Positions 34,220 to 42,885 are shown, counted from the first letter of the stretch. The stretch: 64,000 bases of DNA from Mucilaginibacter cryoferens (GCF_014205845.1 NZ_JACHCR010000013.1:107876-171875), one strand, 5' to 3'. A program made the numbers and translations. The notes: generated from the letters alone by a model not told the origin.

Positions 34220-35722
34220 ATGGCATTAAGAACTGTTGGAAATTTATGGCTACGGGAGCATTTTAATCTCAAAAAATACCGCTTAACACATAACTCTTAT
34301 ATAGGGAACAATGAGAAAGTGGAACTAAACGCACAAGGTGAGGTCAGCCAAATTTACGGGAGAAAATATATACCTGACGAAGATACGCCTTTAGCACACC
34401 TTGTTTTTTCATTAAAATACGATGACTTAGACCTTCCATTTCTAAAAGCAGTTTTCAATCTGCTTAGTCCACAAGAAATTATAGATTTTATTTCGGTGTC
34501 CCCATCAGGCAAGTACGCACGTAAAATTGGTTTTTTATATGAATTTCTTAGTGGTATAGTATTAGACCTGCCTTACCTGATTTCAGGCAACTACGCTGAC
34601 CTGCTGGAGGAAAGCGAATATATAACAGGCCGGATCATAAAGGACAACCGGTGGCGGATCAATAATAATTTATTAGGCACTTTTTTATTTTGCCCGGTAA
34701 TCAGAAGAACGCCTGTTTTAAATCAACTACTAAGCACAGATATTAGATTGCAGATCGAAAACCTAAAGGCCAATTATTCGGCGGATGTTTTTAGGAGAGC
34801 TACCAATTACTTGTATAGTAAAGAAACCCGCTCCTCTTACGAAATAGAAAAGGAAAAACCATCGGCAGAGCGGATGAACCGATTTATCGCGCTATTAATG
34901 CAAGCAGGCAGGGAACCAAGTGAACAAATGCTTAGTGAAGCAAGTTTGACTACATTGCAAAATTCGATTGTCGACCCCCGCTTTGCTTCTCCGGGTTTTC
35001 GGGACTTTCAAAATTATATTGGACAGTCTCTACCTTATGGCAATGAGCTAATCCATTATATCTGTCCGCCACCACAATATTTGGCTCCATTAATGGATGG
35101 GCTAAAGATAGCCGCAGATAAAACCGAAGGTACATACCCTATCATAAGAGCCGCATTGATCGCTTTTGGTTTTGTGTTTATTCATCCATTTGAGGATGGA
35201 AACGGAAGATTGCATCGTTTCCTGATACACGACATGCTGGTTAGGGATGGCGTGGTGCCAGATGGTTTAATTATTCCAGTATCCGCTCACATGCTCAACA
35301 ATATGCAGGAATATGACAACGCTTTGGAACAATATTCCAAGCCACTAATCCAGCAGATCAGTTATACTAAAAAAACGGATGGAACATTGGAGGTCACCAA
35401 CCCCGAGGAAGTCGAAGCTTATTTCCGTTACCCTGATCTAACGGCGCAATGTGTTTTTTTAGCTCAAACCATACAGGAAACCATCAACCAGGATATGCCG
35501 GAAGAGTTAGAATTTATACAGCACTACGATGAATTGAAACGAGAGTTGCAGAACATTGTTGATATGCCTGATAAGGATATTGATTTGATGATTATATTCT
35601 TACATCAAAACAAAGGCGCGTTCCCTAACAGGCGGCGCAAAGACTTTGCTAAATTAACAGAAGACGAAATTGTAAGTATGGAAACGGCCTACAAGGACAT
35701 TTTTAATGCCTACGATAAATAA
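34220..35722 (+). CDS. Fic-domain protein (predicted AMPylase/NMPylase) with own inhibitory helix
   Basis: The 500-residue protein carries the canonical Fic active-site loop HPFEDGNGRLHR (His about 322), with the flap region upstream. Near residues 206-210, SYEIEK fits the class II inhibitory motif (S/T)xxxE(G/N), except that Lys takes the G/N position. The N-terminal 200 residues are an uncharacterised helical extension (for example LHLVFSLKYDDLDLP-like helices). The C-terminal 130 residues are helical and may bind DNA or partners. Fic enzymes transfer AMP or related groups to target proteins. Whether this acts as a toxin or a regulator on the element is unknown. It is preceded by a repeat array and follows the integrase. 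Confidence 0.9.
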   Translation: MALRTVGNLWLREHFNLKKYRLTHNSYIGNNEKVELNAQGEVSQIYGRKYIPDEDTPLAHLVFSLKYDDLDLPFLKAVFNLLSPQEIIDFISVSPSGKYARKIGFLYEFLSGIVLDLPYLISGNYADLLEESEYITGRIIKDNRWRINNNLLGTFLFCPVIRRTPVLNQLLSTDIRLQIENLKANYSADVFRRATNYLYSKETRSSYEIEKEKPSAERMNRFIALLMQAGREPSEQMLSEASLTTLQNSIVDPRFASPGFRDFQNYIGQSLPYGNELIHYICPPPQYLAPLMDGLKIAADKTEGTYPIIRAALIAFGFVFIHPFEDGNGRLHRFLIHDMLVRDGVVPDGLIIPVSAHMLNNMQEYDNALEQYSKPLIQQISYTKKTDGTLEVTNPEEVEAYFRYPDLTAQCVFLAQTIQETINQDMPEELEFIQHYDELKRELQNIVDMPDKDIDLMIIFLHQNKGAFPNRRRKDFAKLTEDEIVSMETAYKDIFNAYDK

Positions 35723-35824
35723 ATCAAGGCAACTATATAAGTAAAAAGGGTAAGTTAGTGCTTTAAAAATGGTACGTGGTTTTCTTGTTTAGTAAAAAAC
35801 GCGATTGATTATTACCTTTACTAC

Positions 35825-36073
35825 ATGAATGGCTTTTTGAAATTTTTAGATGAATTAGCTTTAATAGTTCAGTTTACAGGGGCTTATATAATGTATCAAA
35901 ATAGCCCACAAAACAAAATATCTCAAACCCAAATGGGTGGCCCTAATGATAAGGAGAAACAAGGCCGTAGAAATAAATGGCTTAGATATGGTTTTTTGAT
36001 TTTATCAATAGGTATATCAATTTCACTCGCCGTCTTAATTATCAAAGATTTCTTTCTCTCACCTCAAATATAG
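35825..36073 (+). CDS. Small predicted membrane protein, unknown function
   Basis: The 82-residue protein has a moderately hydrophobic N-terminal segment (LALIVQFTGAYIMY). A charged middle follows (GGPNDKEKQGRRNKW), then a clear membrane helix (YGFLILSIGISISLAVLIIK). It lies alone between the Fic gene and the next element gene. No family is recognised. Confidence 0.5.
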   Translation: MNGFLKFLDELALIVQFTGAYIMYQNSPQNKISQTQMGGPNDKEKQGRRNKWLRYGFLILSIGISISLAVLIIKDFFLSPQI

Positions 36074-36197
36074 TTACCATAAATAATCATTTGTTCATTT
36101 GACTACATTAGCAGGATACTTTTTATAGCATTCTTACAAACCAAATGATTGATTCTTTCTTTTATGTAAGATACATTGAACAATAAATTGCTTGCTT

Positions 36198-37295
36198 ATG
36201 TATTTTTTGCAACTACCCGATTACAATCCTTTAAATGGTATAAATACCAATAAGCACGGTAAATTCCCTTTCCTGTCCTCATTAAGCGGTTTATTTGAAC
36301 CGGCTGCCTCTACATTTGAATACCAAAGAGGCTTCCCTTTTGAAAGAATTGAAACGGATGAGCAGCAAGTTTTTTATGTGAGCGAACCCAACTTGGCTAA
36401 GGTATTTAAAAATAAGGTAGCAGAACACAACGAAATACTATTGGAGACTACCCGGCCCATTACAGAAGAATACACCAAAGAGCTCATGCAGCTATTTTAC
36501 AAAGGCTATTTGTTAGGGCTTGACGGTTTTAATACGGAGATCGGCCCCGCCTTTCCATCCTTGGGACTATCCCATCAAAAGGAAATGTTGGAACAGTTTA
36601 TGGACTATTGCCAGCGGGATTTATATTTTGAGGGCTTTGCCATTCCGCAGTTGCTGCATAATTTAGGATATATTCAAGCTTGTTTGGTAAGCGCTTTTAA
36701 GGAATACAAAAACCTAAGTCTTTTAACCACTAAAGCCGAACCTGTACAAATTCACAAAACCTTGCCGGAAAATACATCGGTACAAGCACCTATTACTACA
36801 GGCACTAAATCTGCACTTTCCAAAATACCATTGAAATACCCGGTAGGTGATATTATTACAATATGGCTGGTGTTGTTGGATCTACCCCAATGTAAGTCTT
36901 TAAGTTTAACGCCAGAGTTTAAAGCGGAAAGTGACGTAATAGAATTGTTAGGGAGCATGTTTGCCGATATATCGGGTGAACACAGCAAATTACCCGACAG
37001 CGCCCACCGCTTTTATGAATTGCCGCTTGATTATCAGCCCATCCTATACTTGCTGATGCACGCCACTTACAAACTTAACTACACCTATACCCGTTTGCCA
37101 TTGGAGGAATATAGCAAATGCCTGAAAGCTGCATTTTCAGTTTATGATGCGATAGAACTAAATTATATGCCGGGTAATTTTACGAAAAAACAGCCACTCG
37201 CCATTGCCGCGATTAAAGAACTGGAGAACAGTTCCTACGCTAAAAATACTTTACAAATCTTATCCAAAATACCAAACTACCGGATTACGGTATGA
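36198..37295 (+). CDS. Element-encoded protein of unknown function
   Basis: The start is ATG 36198; a TTG two codons earlier is less likely. The 365-residue protein is mostly helical, with no signal peptide or membrane segment. Blocks include PITEEYTKELMQLFYKGYLL and FNTEIGPAFPSLGLS. The C-terminal half is rich in Leu and Tyr (YQPILYLLMHATYKLNYTYT). Its position before a HTH protein and the mob genes is where related elements encode regulators or accessory proteins. It may be one of these, but I find no diagnostic motif. Confidence 0.6.
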   Translation: MYFLQLPDYNPLNGINTNKHGKFPFLSSLSGLFEPAASTFEYQRGFPFERIETDEQQVFYVSEPNLAKVFKNKVAEHNEILLETTRPITEEYTKELMQLFYKGYLLGLDGFNTEIGPAFPSLGLSHQKEMLEQFMDYCQRDLYFEGFAIPQLLHNLGYIQACLVSAFKEYKNLSLLTTKAEPVQIHKTLPENTSVQAPITTGTKSALSKIPLKYPVGDIITIWLVLLDLPQCKSLSLTPEFKAESDVIELLGSMFADISGEHSKLPDSAHRFYELPLDYQPILYLLMHATYKLNYTYTRLPLEEYSKCLKAAFSVYDAIELNYMPGNFTKKQPLAIAAIKELENSSYAKNTLQILSKIPNYRITV

Positions 37296-37360
37296 CTTCG
37301 TTAAACTACGTTCAGTAACGTTGGGTTATTTTAGTATTGTTTTGCTTCATCAAATTATTT

Positions 37361-37693
37361 ATGATGAATGCAACATTTGTAACCACACTTTCTACTCAGG
37401 AGCTCCAGGAGCTGATTGAGTTATCCGTTAAAAAAGCCGTACAAGTTAATCCAACGGGGGCTAATGAAGATGATACTTTATTGGACACAAAGGAAGCGGC
37501 CAACCTTATCAAATACGAGGTCACTTCAATTTATGGATTAGTTAAACGCAAAAAAATTCCCTTTTGTAAGATCGAAGGAAAACTTTTGTTTTCACGAAGA
37601 AAGCTAATCGAATGGATTGAAGGAGGCAATCACGCCCCTACTTTAAATCGTCCATCCCTGCCCCTTAAAGACCCGGTTACCAAATACCGATAA
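37361..37693 (+). CDS. Helix-turn-helix (HTH_17/excisionase-type) DNA-binding protein
   Basis: The start is one of two adjacent ATGs (37361/37364); the open frame from an upstream TTG is less likely. Residues of about 40-95 form a MerR-like winged helix: LLDTKEAANLIKYEVTSIYG, LVKRKKIPFCKIEGKLLFSR, KLIEWIEGG. This fits HTH_17/excisionase-family proteins common in Bacteroidota mobile elements, where they help excision or control transfer genes. It precedes the putative oriT and mobC. Confidence 0.85.
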   Translation: MMNATFVTTLSTQELQELIELSVKKAVQVNPTGANEDDTLLDTKEAANLIKYEVTSIYGLVKRKKIPFCKIEGKLLFSRRKLIEWIEGGNHAPTLNRPSLPLKDPVTKYR

Positions 37694-37880
37694 TCCCGAT
37701 ACGAAGTATCGGAAACAGCGACAGGCTTTAGCCTGGAGTGGAAACAAGGTAACAATAGCAAAGGCATAAATTCCCGATACTTCGTATCGGGATACCACGA
37801 CGGGCGTTAGCCCGGATGTGGGAGCCAGCTATGTTTTGGTGTTACCAAAACTTGCTGGCCCCATTCATGCTATCGCATTC
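37690..37880. other. Putative oriT: duplicated hairpin module upstream of mobC
   Basis: The segment between the HTH gene and mobC is dense with dyads. CCCGATAC-GAA-GTATCGG (about 37697-37713) followed by an AGGCTTTAGCCT hairpin is echoed by CCCGATACTTCGTATCGGG (about 37773-37791) followed by GGGCGTTAGCCC. Then comes an imperfect stem (GCCAGC...TTTTGG-TGTTA-CCAAAA...GCTGGC, about 37824-37860). Origins of transfer typically lie directly upstream of relaxase operons and consist of such inverted repeats. The nick site cannot be placed from sequence alone. Confidence 0.55.
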
Positions 37881-37914
37881 ATGGGGAGATTTTAAGACAG
37901 GAAAGGATTTAAAA

Positions 37915-38289
37915 ATGTTTGAAAAGCCAAAAAATAACAAAGGAGGCAGGCCGCCAAAAGAAGTAAAGCGGTTGCGAACACTTTCCGTTAAGTGTTCCTT
38001 TTTTGAGGGGATGCAGATTGAGAATAAGGCTAAACAGGTTGGTTTAAGCGTATCAGAATACTTGCGGGAAATGGGCTTGAAAGGAGTGGTAAAATTCAGG
38101 GTTAAAACTTTGAATCGAGAGGTATTACAGTTAACGGGAACACTAAACCACATAGCCGCCAATCTTAATCAGATCGCTAAAAAGCGGAATAGCTTTGATG
38201 AATTAAGCGTACTTGAACGGGCAAGGCTCAACCAGCAAAGTACAAGCCTGCAACAAGTAGTTACGGATATTAAGGCCTATTTACAATGA
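37915..38289 (+). CDS. MobC/BmgB-type relaxosome accessory protein
   Basis: I chose ATG 37915 over an upstream start at 37816 because it starts with the typical MFEKPKNNKGGRPPKEVKR basic, Gly/Pro-rich tail and leaves the hairpin region free. A ribbon-helix-helix like part follows (TLSVKCSFFEGMQIENKAKQ, GLSVSEYLREMGLKG). The conserved MobC block is NHIAANLNQIAKKRNS. Such proteins bind oriT and help the relaxase nick it. The stop codon overlaps the relaxase start (ATGA), showing translational coupling. Confidence 0.9.
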   Translation: MFEKPKNNKGGRPPKEVKRLRTLSVKCSFFEGMQIENKAKQVGLSVSEYLREMGLKGVVKFRVKTLNREVLQLTGTLNHIAANLNQIAKKRNSFDELSVLERARLNQQSTSLQQVVTDIKAYLQ

Positions 38290-39173
38290 TCGGTAAGATA
38301 AGCACAGGAAAAAGTTTCCGGGGATGTTTGAACTACCTGCATGAAGGCAGATTACAACAGAGTAAAGCTTTGCAGGAGATAGAACAAGAGAAAAAGCAGG
38401 CGCAGGTTATTTGCTATAATCAATGCTTCGGTAATAAAAAGGAATTGATACAGCAGTTTAATGAGGTTCGGTATTTAAACCCAAAGCTATCTAAACCAGT
38501 ATTGCATGCCTCTTTAAGCTTTGCCCATTCCGACCAGTTAAGTAACCAGGATAAAATAGACATTGGTAAGCAGATGGCTAAAGACTTTGGATTTGAAAAT
38601 AACCAATACGTGGTTATAGAGCATTCCGACCGGCAGCACCAGCATTTACATATTGTGGCTAATAGGGTTGGTTATGATGCCAAAACGGTTTCCGATAGCA
38701 ATAACTACAAACGGATGGCTAATTTTTGCCGAACTATGGAGAGGAAGCATCAATTGGAACAAGTACTTAGCCCACGTAAGTTTCTGTCTAAAGAAGAAAG
38801 AATGTTGCCTCGTCAGGACATCCGTAAAGAAACATTAAAAGAGGCTATTGCTAAATTCTTAAAGCAATCCACAACCATAAAAGAATTTCAGAATAAGATT
38901 ACTGCAAAAGGCTATGAAGTCGAATTGGGCAGAGGTATCGCTTTTACAGATGCGCAGGCGGTCAGATTTAAAGGTAGCCAGGTTGGTTATCCTTTATTGA
39001 AAATTGAAAAGCAATTAGCACAAAACAGGCAGATGCAACAAGAGGAACTACAAAAGCCAAGCCTGGCTCAACAACTCAGGGAAACGATTTTAAGATCGCA
39101 AAGAGAAGAACAATTGAAAAAACAACAAGAGGATAAACAGGAAATTAAACAATCGGGAGGATTTAGATTATGA
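38286..39173 (+). CDS. Relaxase/mobilization nuclease (MobA/VirD2-like)
   Basis: The 295-residue protein begins MIGKISTGKSFRGCLNYLHE, typical of Bacteroidota relaxases of the Relaxase (PF03432) family. The metal-binding histidine motif is EHSDRQHQHLHIVANRV, and LHASLSFAHSDQLS is another conserved block. The C-terminal tail is Gln/Glu-rich and may be a coiled coil. A candidate catalytic Tyr is in the N-terminal NYLHE region. It would nick oriT and pilot the strand during transfer. It overlaps the genes on both sides by 4 bp, forming a mobC-mobA-39170 operon. Confidence 0.93.
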   Translation: MIGKISTGKSFRGCLNYLHEGRLQQSKALQEIEQEKKQAQVICYNQCFGNKKELIQQFNEVRYLNPKLSKPVLHASLSFAHSDQLSNQDKIDIGKQMAKDFGFENNQYVVIEHSDRQHQHLHIVANRVGYDAKTVSDSNNYKRMANFCRTMERKHQLEQVLSPRKFLSKEERMLPRQDIRKETLKEAIAKFLKQSTTIKEFQNKITAKGYEVELGRGIAFTDAQAVRFKGSQVGYPLLKIEKQLAQNRQMQQEELQKPSLAQQLRETILRSQREEQLKKQQEDKQEIKQSGGFRL

Positions 39174-39796
39174 TAAATGAAACAAATTTTAATTCGGTGA
39201 TGGAGGATTTCACCAAAGAATTACAGGCAGTAAAAGAGGTGGTTAAAGTATTACCTGCAAAAGTTGATGAACTAAATAAAAAAGTAGAAGGCTTTAAAAG
39301 CAAGATAGAGAACATGCAGGTAATAGCCCCCGCGCCGGAATTATTACCAGTACACAATATTGTGGCTGATGGTTTTACCACCATAAAAAGTGCAGTACAA
39401 AGGCAGCTTAATGACCTATTCACCAAAAACCGCATACTGGTATTGCCGGAGGATAGGGGCAAAAATTTTTCAAAGATTATGGGCAAACGTTTTATGATTT
39501 TAACAGCCCTGGCCTTAACGGTTGGCTTTATTTGCTGGTTTGGTTTCCGTTATTGGTATATGAATAACGAAAATACCCGATACCGTAATTCGTGGTACTG
39601 GAATTATATTAAACAGAATAAAATAGGCAAACAGGATATGGTTAACGACCTTGATAGTTTTAAGGTAGCCGATATTAATAGCTATAGGACGGACAGCATA
39701 GAAAGGTATCAAAAAGGACAGGAAACGGAATTGCGCATTAAGCAACTTGAAAGGGAAGCAGATAGTTTGAAAACATTAAAAAACCAACCTCATTGA
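39170..39796 (+). CDS. Coiled-coil membrane protein of the mob operon
   Basis: The 208-residue protein begins with a predicted coiled coil (about residues 12-50: VVKVLPAKVDELNKKVEGFK). A central membrane helix follows (about 105-128: FMILTALALTVGFICWFGF), then a second coiled coil (ELRIKQLEREADSLKTL). The start overlaps the relaxase stop (ATGA). Its place as third gene in the mob operon suggests a role in anchoring the relaxosome or coupling it to a conjugation apparatus; that is inference. No named family recognised. Confidence 0.8.
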   Translation: MINETNFNSVMEDFTKELQAVKEVVKVLPAKVDELNKKVEGFKSKIENMQVIAPAPELLPVHNIVADGFTTIKSAVQRQLNDLFTKNRILVLPEDRGKNFSKIMGKRFMILTALALTVGFICWFGFRYWYMNNENTRYRNSWYWNYIKQNKIGKQDMVNDLDSFKVADINSYRTDSIERYQKGQETELRIKQLEREADSLKTLKNQPH

Positions 39797-39861
39797 CCAA
39801 AAAAATAAGAAAGTAAATAATTTCATATATTTAAGCCACCTAACAAGTGGCTTTTTTTATT
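39797..39861 (+). repeat. Terminator/leader repeat, copy 1
   Basis: A stretch of about 63 bp is nearly identical to 41552-41614. It contains the hairpin GCCAC-CTAACAA-GTGGC (39835-39851) and a run of seven T. It directly follows the mob operon, so here it acts as that operon's terminator. It ends 12 bp before the ATG of the next (lipoprotein) gene. Confidence 0.8.
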
Positions 39862-39873
39862 TACTCCAATCAC

Positions 39874-40386
39874 ATGAAAAAATTATTAGTGGCCGTTTTA
39901 TTTATTTCGGCGTGTTCGCATTTTCAAACCAAACAGGAATGCGCAGAAAGCTTAGTTAAAAAATATCTGGATAGTACATTAAATGATCCTCATAGTTATG
40001 AGAAAGTGAGTTTTGACACATTAAAACCATTCATTGCATCTTACTCTTTAGGTGATCCTATTGGGAAAAAAATGGATACACTTGCTGCATCATATCTTGA
40101 TAGTTCGAGTAAATATAGCGACCATACAGGTTCACTATATTATATGAATGATAAGATTAAACCAAATGAAAAATTAGAGAAGCTATATAAGTCTAAAGAG
40201 GACAGTGTAGAAAGAATTATAAAGGAAAAAGATAAAACGTACAAAGGTGCAATACTAAGTTATTCAATAGAGCATACATACAGAGCGAAAAACGGATTTG
40301 GTGCTTTAGGTTTGCATACGACAAGATTTCAAATAGATAGCACTTTAATGAAAATAACATACGCTGAAGAGTTACACAATCAATAA
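39874..40386 (+). CDS. Small lipoprotein, unknown function (cargo)
   Basis: ATG 39874 is chosen over an upstream GTG inside the terminator hairpin because it gives MKKLLVAVLFISACSHF, a lipoprotein signal with Cys14. The mature part (about 155 residues) is Lys/Ser-rich and helical (ECAESLVKKYLDSTLNDPHS, KLYKSKEDSVERIIKEKDK). It ends with a strand-rich stretch (GALGLHTTRFQIDSTLMKIT). It lies in the AT-rich cargo zone, between two copies of the terminator repeat. No family is recognised. Confidence 0.65.
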   Translation: MKKLLVAVLFISACSHFQTKQECAESLVKKYLDSTLNDPHSYEKVSFDTLKPFIASYSLGDPIGKKMDTLAASYLDSSSKYSDHTGSLYYMNDKIKPNEKLEKLYKSKEDSVERIIKEKDKTYKGAILSYSIEHTYRAKNGFGALGLHTTRFQIDSTLMKITYAEELHNQ

Positions 40387-40403
40387 TTGAAAATAATTTA
40401 TTT

Positions 40404-40619
40404 ATGAAAACAGTTAGGTTTGATAAACCACCGATAAGTTTTAACCCATATAATCTATTTATAGAAAAACAGAACGATGTTTACCATAAAATATTCGCCG
40501 ATGGATTTGAAATTGGTTATATAATCACCCGAAACAATGAATGGGTTGTTCAAATGGAAAAATACATATTAACTGATAATGACAAAGAATTTTTAATAGA
40601 TGCAGCCAAACAACTTTAA
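40404..40619 (+). CDS. Small hypothetical protein
   Basis: A 71-residue protein beginning MKTVRFDKPPISFNPYNLFI, then HKIFADGFEIGYIITRNNEW and a C-terminal helix (LTDNDKEFLIDAAKQL). It starts 17 bp after the lipoprotein stop and is probably co-transcribed. Nothing in it points to a function. Confidence 0.5.
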   Translation: MKTVRFDKPPISFNPYNLFIEKQNDVYHKIFADGFEIGYIITRNNEWVVQMEKYILTDNDKEFLIDAAKQL

Positions 40620-40796
40620 CTTGTTCAATGAGTTTACATATTGCTTCTTTCCATAATGACGCGCTGGGAGTGCGTGTATGATACGGAATAAATGTAATTA
40701 ACAAATATTAAGTTTAAAAGTTAAATTTAATACGTACATAACAAAGCGTTATTGCAAGTACCTTGGCCTTTTTGGTGATTAAAATAACAGAGTATA

Positions 40797-41231
40797 ATGA
40801 CTTTTAAAAGCATGGATAAAGAAATTTTAAAAGAAGTGGATCTTTTTTTAGATTATATCTCAAAAAATGCAGGATCATCATTAGGGCATGGATTAACAAA
40901 TTTCAACTCTGACATCGGGAGACAAGTAAAGTTTATATTGGATAATGATAAATTAATTCAATATAATGGAACATTAGACTCTGCAACTATTCTTTATATC
41001 TCAGATATAGGTAAAAAAATATTAGCGGCGGGAGGATACGAAAAATGGTTGATAGCCAAAGATCATATAGAAGAAACCAAAAATTCCCTTGAGGAGAAAA
41101 AGTTAAAAAAAGAAGTTGAAAAGCTAACTTTTGATGTTAAATATGCAAAATCAGCTTTTATCATCTCAGTAGTTTCTATAATTTGTGCTATAGCCGCAAT
41201 ACTAATATCAGTAATATATCATAAGTCTTAA
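40797..41231 (+). CDS. Small protein with coiled coil and C-terminal membrane anchor
   Basis: The 144-residue protein has a winged-helix-like N-terminal part (KEVDLFLDYISKNAGSS, DSATILYISDIGKKILAAGG). A charged coiled coil follows (EETKNSLEEKKLKKEVEKLT), then one membrane helix at the very C-terminus (AFIISVVSIICAIAAILISV). It is therefore probably tail-anchored in the inner membrane. An alternative start (codon 6, 40812) is possible. It is AT-rich and sits in the cargo zone. No family name can be given. Confidence 0.6.
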   Translation: MTFKSMDKEILKEVDLFLDYISKNAGSSLGHGLTNFNSDIGRQVKFILDNDKLIQYNGTLDSATILYISDIGKKILAAGGYEKWLIAKDHIEETKNSLEEKKLKKEVEKLTFDVKYAKSAFIISVVSIICAIAAILISVIYHKS

Positions 41232-41551
41232 TTTTAAGTATATCGGTACTTGGAGGTGTTAACACCTGCAATGGCGCAGGGAAGCAGATAGGTCAAAAGC
41301 CATCAAAAAAGTCAGTCAATTAGATATAAGCCACCCATTCCCACACAATAAAATAACCCCTTTCACTGCATTGAGCAAAGTTATCAATGGCTAATAAAGT
41401 TAACTATGTTTATGAGTTGGGGTAGAAATAATAATATTAGATTATTTTTAACCAAACCATTTATAAACGAAAATACCAAATGAATACAGGGAATATCTTA
41501 TACACGAGTTAGAGGCTATGAATGTTTTATTCATTTAAGCCATAAGAAAAG
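41232..41551. other. Non-coding spacer in the cargo zone
   Basis: About 320 bp, AT-rich, with a small hairpin GGAGGTGTTAACACCTGC (about 41251-41268). I see no protein-coding frame or known RNA. It lies just before the second copy of the terminator repeat. Confidence 0.5.
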
Positions 41552-41614
41552 CCCCAAAATAAGGAAAGTAAATAATTCATATATTTAAGCCACCTAACAA
41601 GTGGCTTTTTTTAT
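41552..41614 (+). repeat. Terminator/leader repeat, copy 2
   Basis: Nearly identical to 39797-39861, including the hairpin GCCAC-CTAACAA-GTGGC (41589-41605) followed by seven T. Here it stands only 3 bp before the T-run end and the ATG of the DUF4468 gene at 41616, so a terminator-like structure forms the immediate 5' leader of the gene. Confidence 0.8.
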
Positions 41615-41615
41615 C

Positions 41616-42134
41616 ATGAAAAAAATATTACTCATAACATTAGTTACAGTTATATGGACATCTGTTCAAGCTCAATATGTTCCACCAATAGACAGTGTCA
41701 CTAAAAAAATAACTTTTCAAGAAGTTGTTAATATAGATAAGCCCAAAAGTTACCTATACGACAAAGCATTAAATTGGATGGCATCTTCTTTTAACAGTTC
41801 TAATGATGTTATACAAATAAAAGATAAAGATGCTGGCAAAATAGTAGGTAAGTATCATATTAAGCCCTATGACGATAAGTTTGGTTATGTATCAGCAACC
41901 ATAACATTGTTATTTAAAGATGGAAAATATAAATATATCATTACCGATATTTTCTATGATGGTAGTGTTGTTTTTTCTTCATGGCCATTAGAAGATGACC
42001 CTAAACCAGGGAAAGTCTCTATGACAAAATGGGGTCAAAAAACAGTTAAAAATAACACCTACGCTCAAATACAATCATTAATAGGCCGCCTTAAAACTTA
42101 CATGGTATCAAAAAATGAACAGGACAATTTTTAA
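41616..42134 (+). CDS. Exported DUF4468-like protein (TBP-like fold), cargo
   Basis: ATG 41616 gives the signal peptide MKKILLITLVTVIWTSVQAQ; an upstream GTG would start inside the terminator hairpin. The mature part fits DUF4468: KITFQEVVNIDKPKSYLYDK, LNWMASSFNSSNDVIQIKDK, IVGKYHIKP and ATITLLFKDGKYKYIITDIF. This Bacteroidota family is exported and has a TBP-like fold; function is unknown. It is separated from the earlier cargo gene by a repeat copy. Confidence 0.75.
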   Translation: MKKILLITLVTVIWTSVQAQYVPPIDSVTKKITFQEVVNIDKPKSYLYDKALNWMASSFNSSNDVIQIKDKDAGKIVGKYHIKPYDDKFGYVSATITLLFKDGKYKYIITDIFYDGSVVFSSWPLEDDPKPGKVSMTKWGQKTVKNNTYAQIQSLIGRLKTYMVSKNEQDNF

Positions 42135-42188
42135 CCTATGTTTTATTGTAATGTCCCAACCCTTATAACATTATCCAAAATATAGGAT

Positions 42189-42254
42189 ATGAAAAAATTA
42201 TTCACGATTTTAACAATATTAATAGTTTGCCAAAGTTGCTCTCACATATTATAA
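42189..42254 (+). pseudogene. Truncated lipoprotein: signal peptide only
   Basis: A 21-codon frame encodes MKKLFTILTILIVCQSCSHI followed by L and a stop. This is a complete lipoprotein signal with its Cys, but nothing after it. It is probably the 5' remnant of a cargo lipoprotein gene cut by deletion. Confidence 0.5.
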
Positions 42255-42351
42255 GCAACAATATTAGTAACGACCTTTTCATTGTTAGTAGGTTAACCCT
42301 TTAAGATATAATAATTAAATAAATTTCTTTTTAAGGCGCTATATTAGTTGA

Positions 42352-42753
42352 ATGAAACTCTTACTTATATTCGCAACTTCATTAATATTTGAATTTAATC
42401 AGACGTCAAAAATTATTTTTGACATACCTGCTCTAAAGAATAAATCGATAGTTGAAATCAGGAAGATTTTGGGTAAACCTAAAATTGATGACGTTCCGCT
42501 AAATTATAAAACGCAATCAGGTGTTAACGGAGACGCGTGGTTTGAAAAGGATGGGGTTACTTTAGAAATAACTTATAATCCAGTTAATAATAAAGTAAAC
42601 GATTTCTTTATTTGCAAAGATCAGGCAATAAGCGATTATAAGTTACTGGAAATAGCAGGGAATGTTTTAAATACTAAAGAATTTATCTTAACACCAGTTA
42701 ATTCGGGGAAAAATCCATCATTGTACACAGGGGTTACGGTCACACCAAAATAG
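42352..42753 (+). CDS. Small hypothetical protein, probably exported
   Basis: The 133-residue protein has a weak signal-like start (MKLLLIFATSLIFEFNQTSK). It continues with SIVEIRKILGKPKIDDVPLN and ISDYKLLEIAGNVLNTKEFI. The 'VEIRKILGKP' block is reminiscent of small BLIP/SmpA-like proteins, but I cannot assign it. It is the last cargo gene before the first copy of the long repeat. Confidence 0.5.
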   Translation: MKLLLIFATSLIFEFNQTSKIIFDIPALKNKSIVEIRKILGKPKIDDVPLNYKTQSGVNGDAWFEKDGVTLEITYNPVNNKVNDFFICKDQAISDYKLLEIAGNVLNTKEFILTPVNSGKNPSLYTGVTVTPK

Positions 42754-42885
42754 TAATTGCGAAAAGAATAATGCATAATTATTTATTCTTTAGACTTTAA
42801 ATTAAAGATAGCCAGCGGAACAAATTGAAAATACAATGCGCTCGAAGCTAATTTGCGCTATTGATATTACATACAGCGATTCCAT

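Noticed and set aside
36198..37295. RteC-type regulator of excision
   Set aside because: The gene is in the right place, but I cannot see any diagnostic RteC motif, so I left it as unknown.
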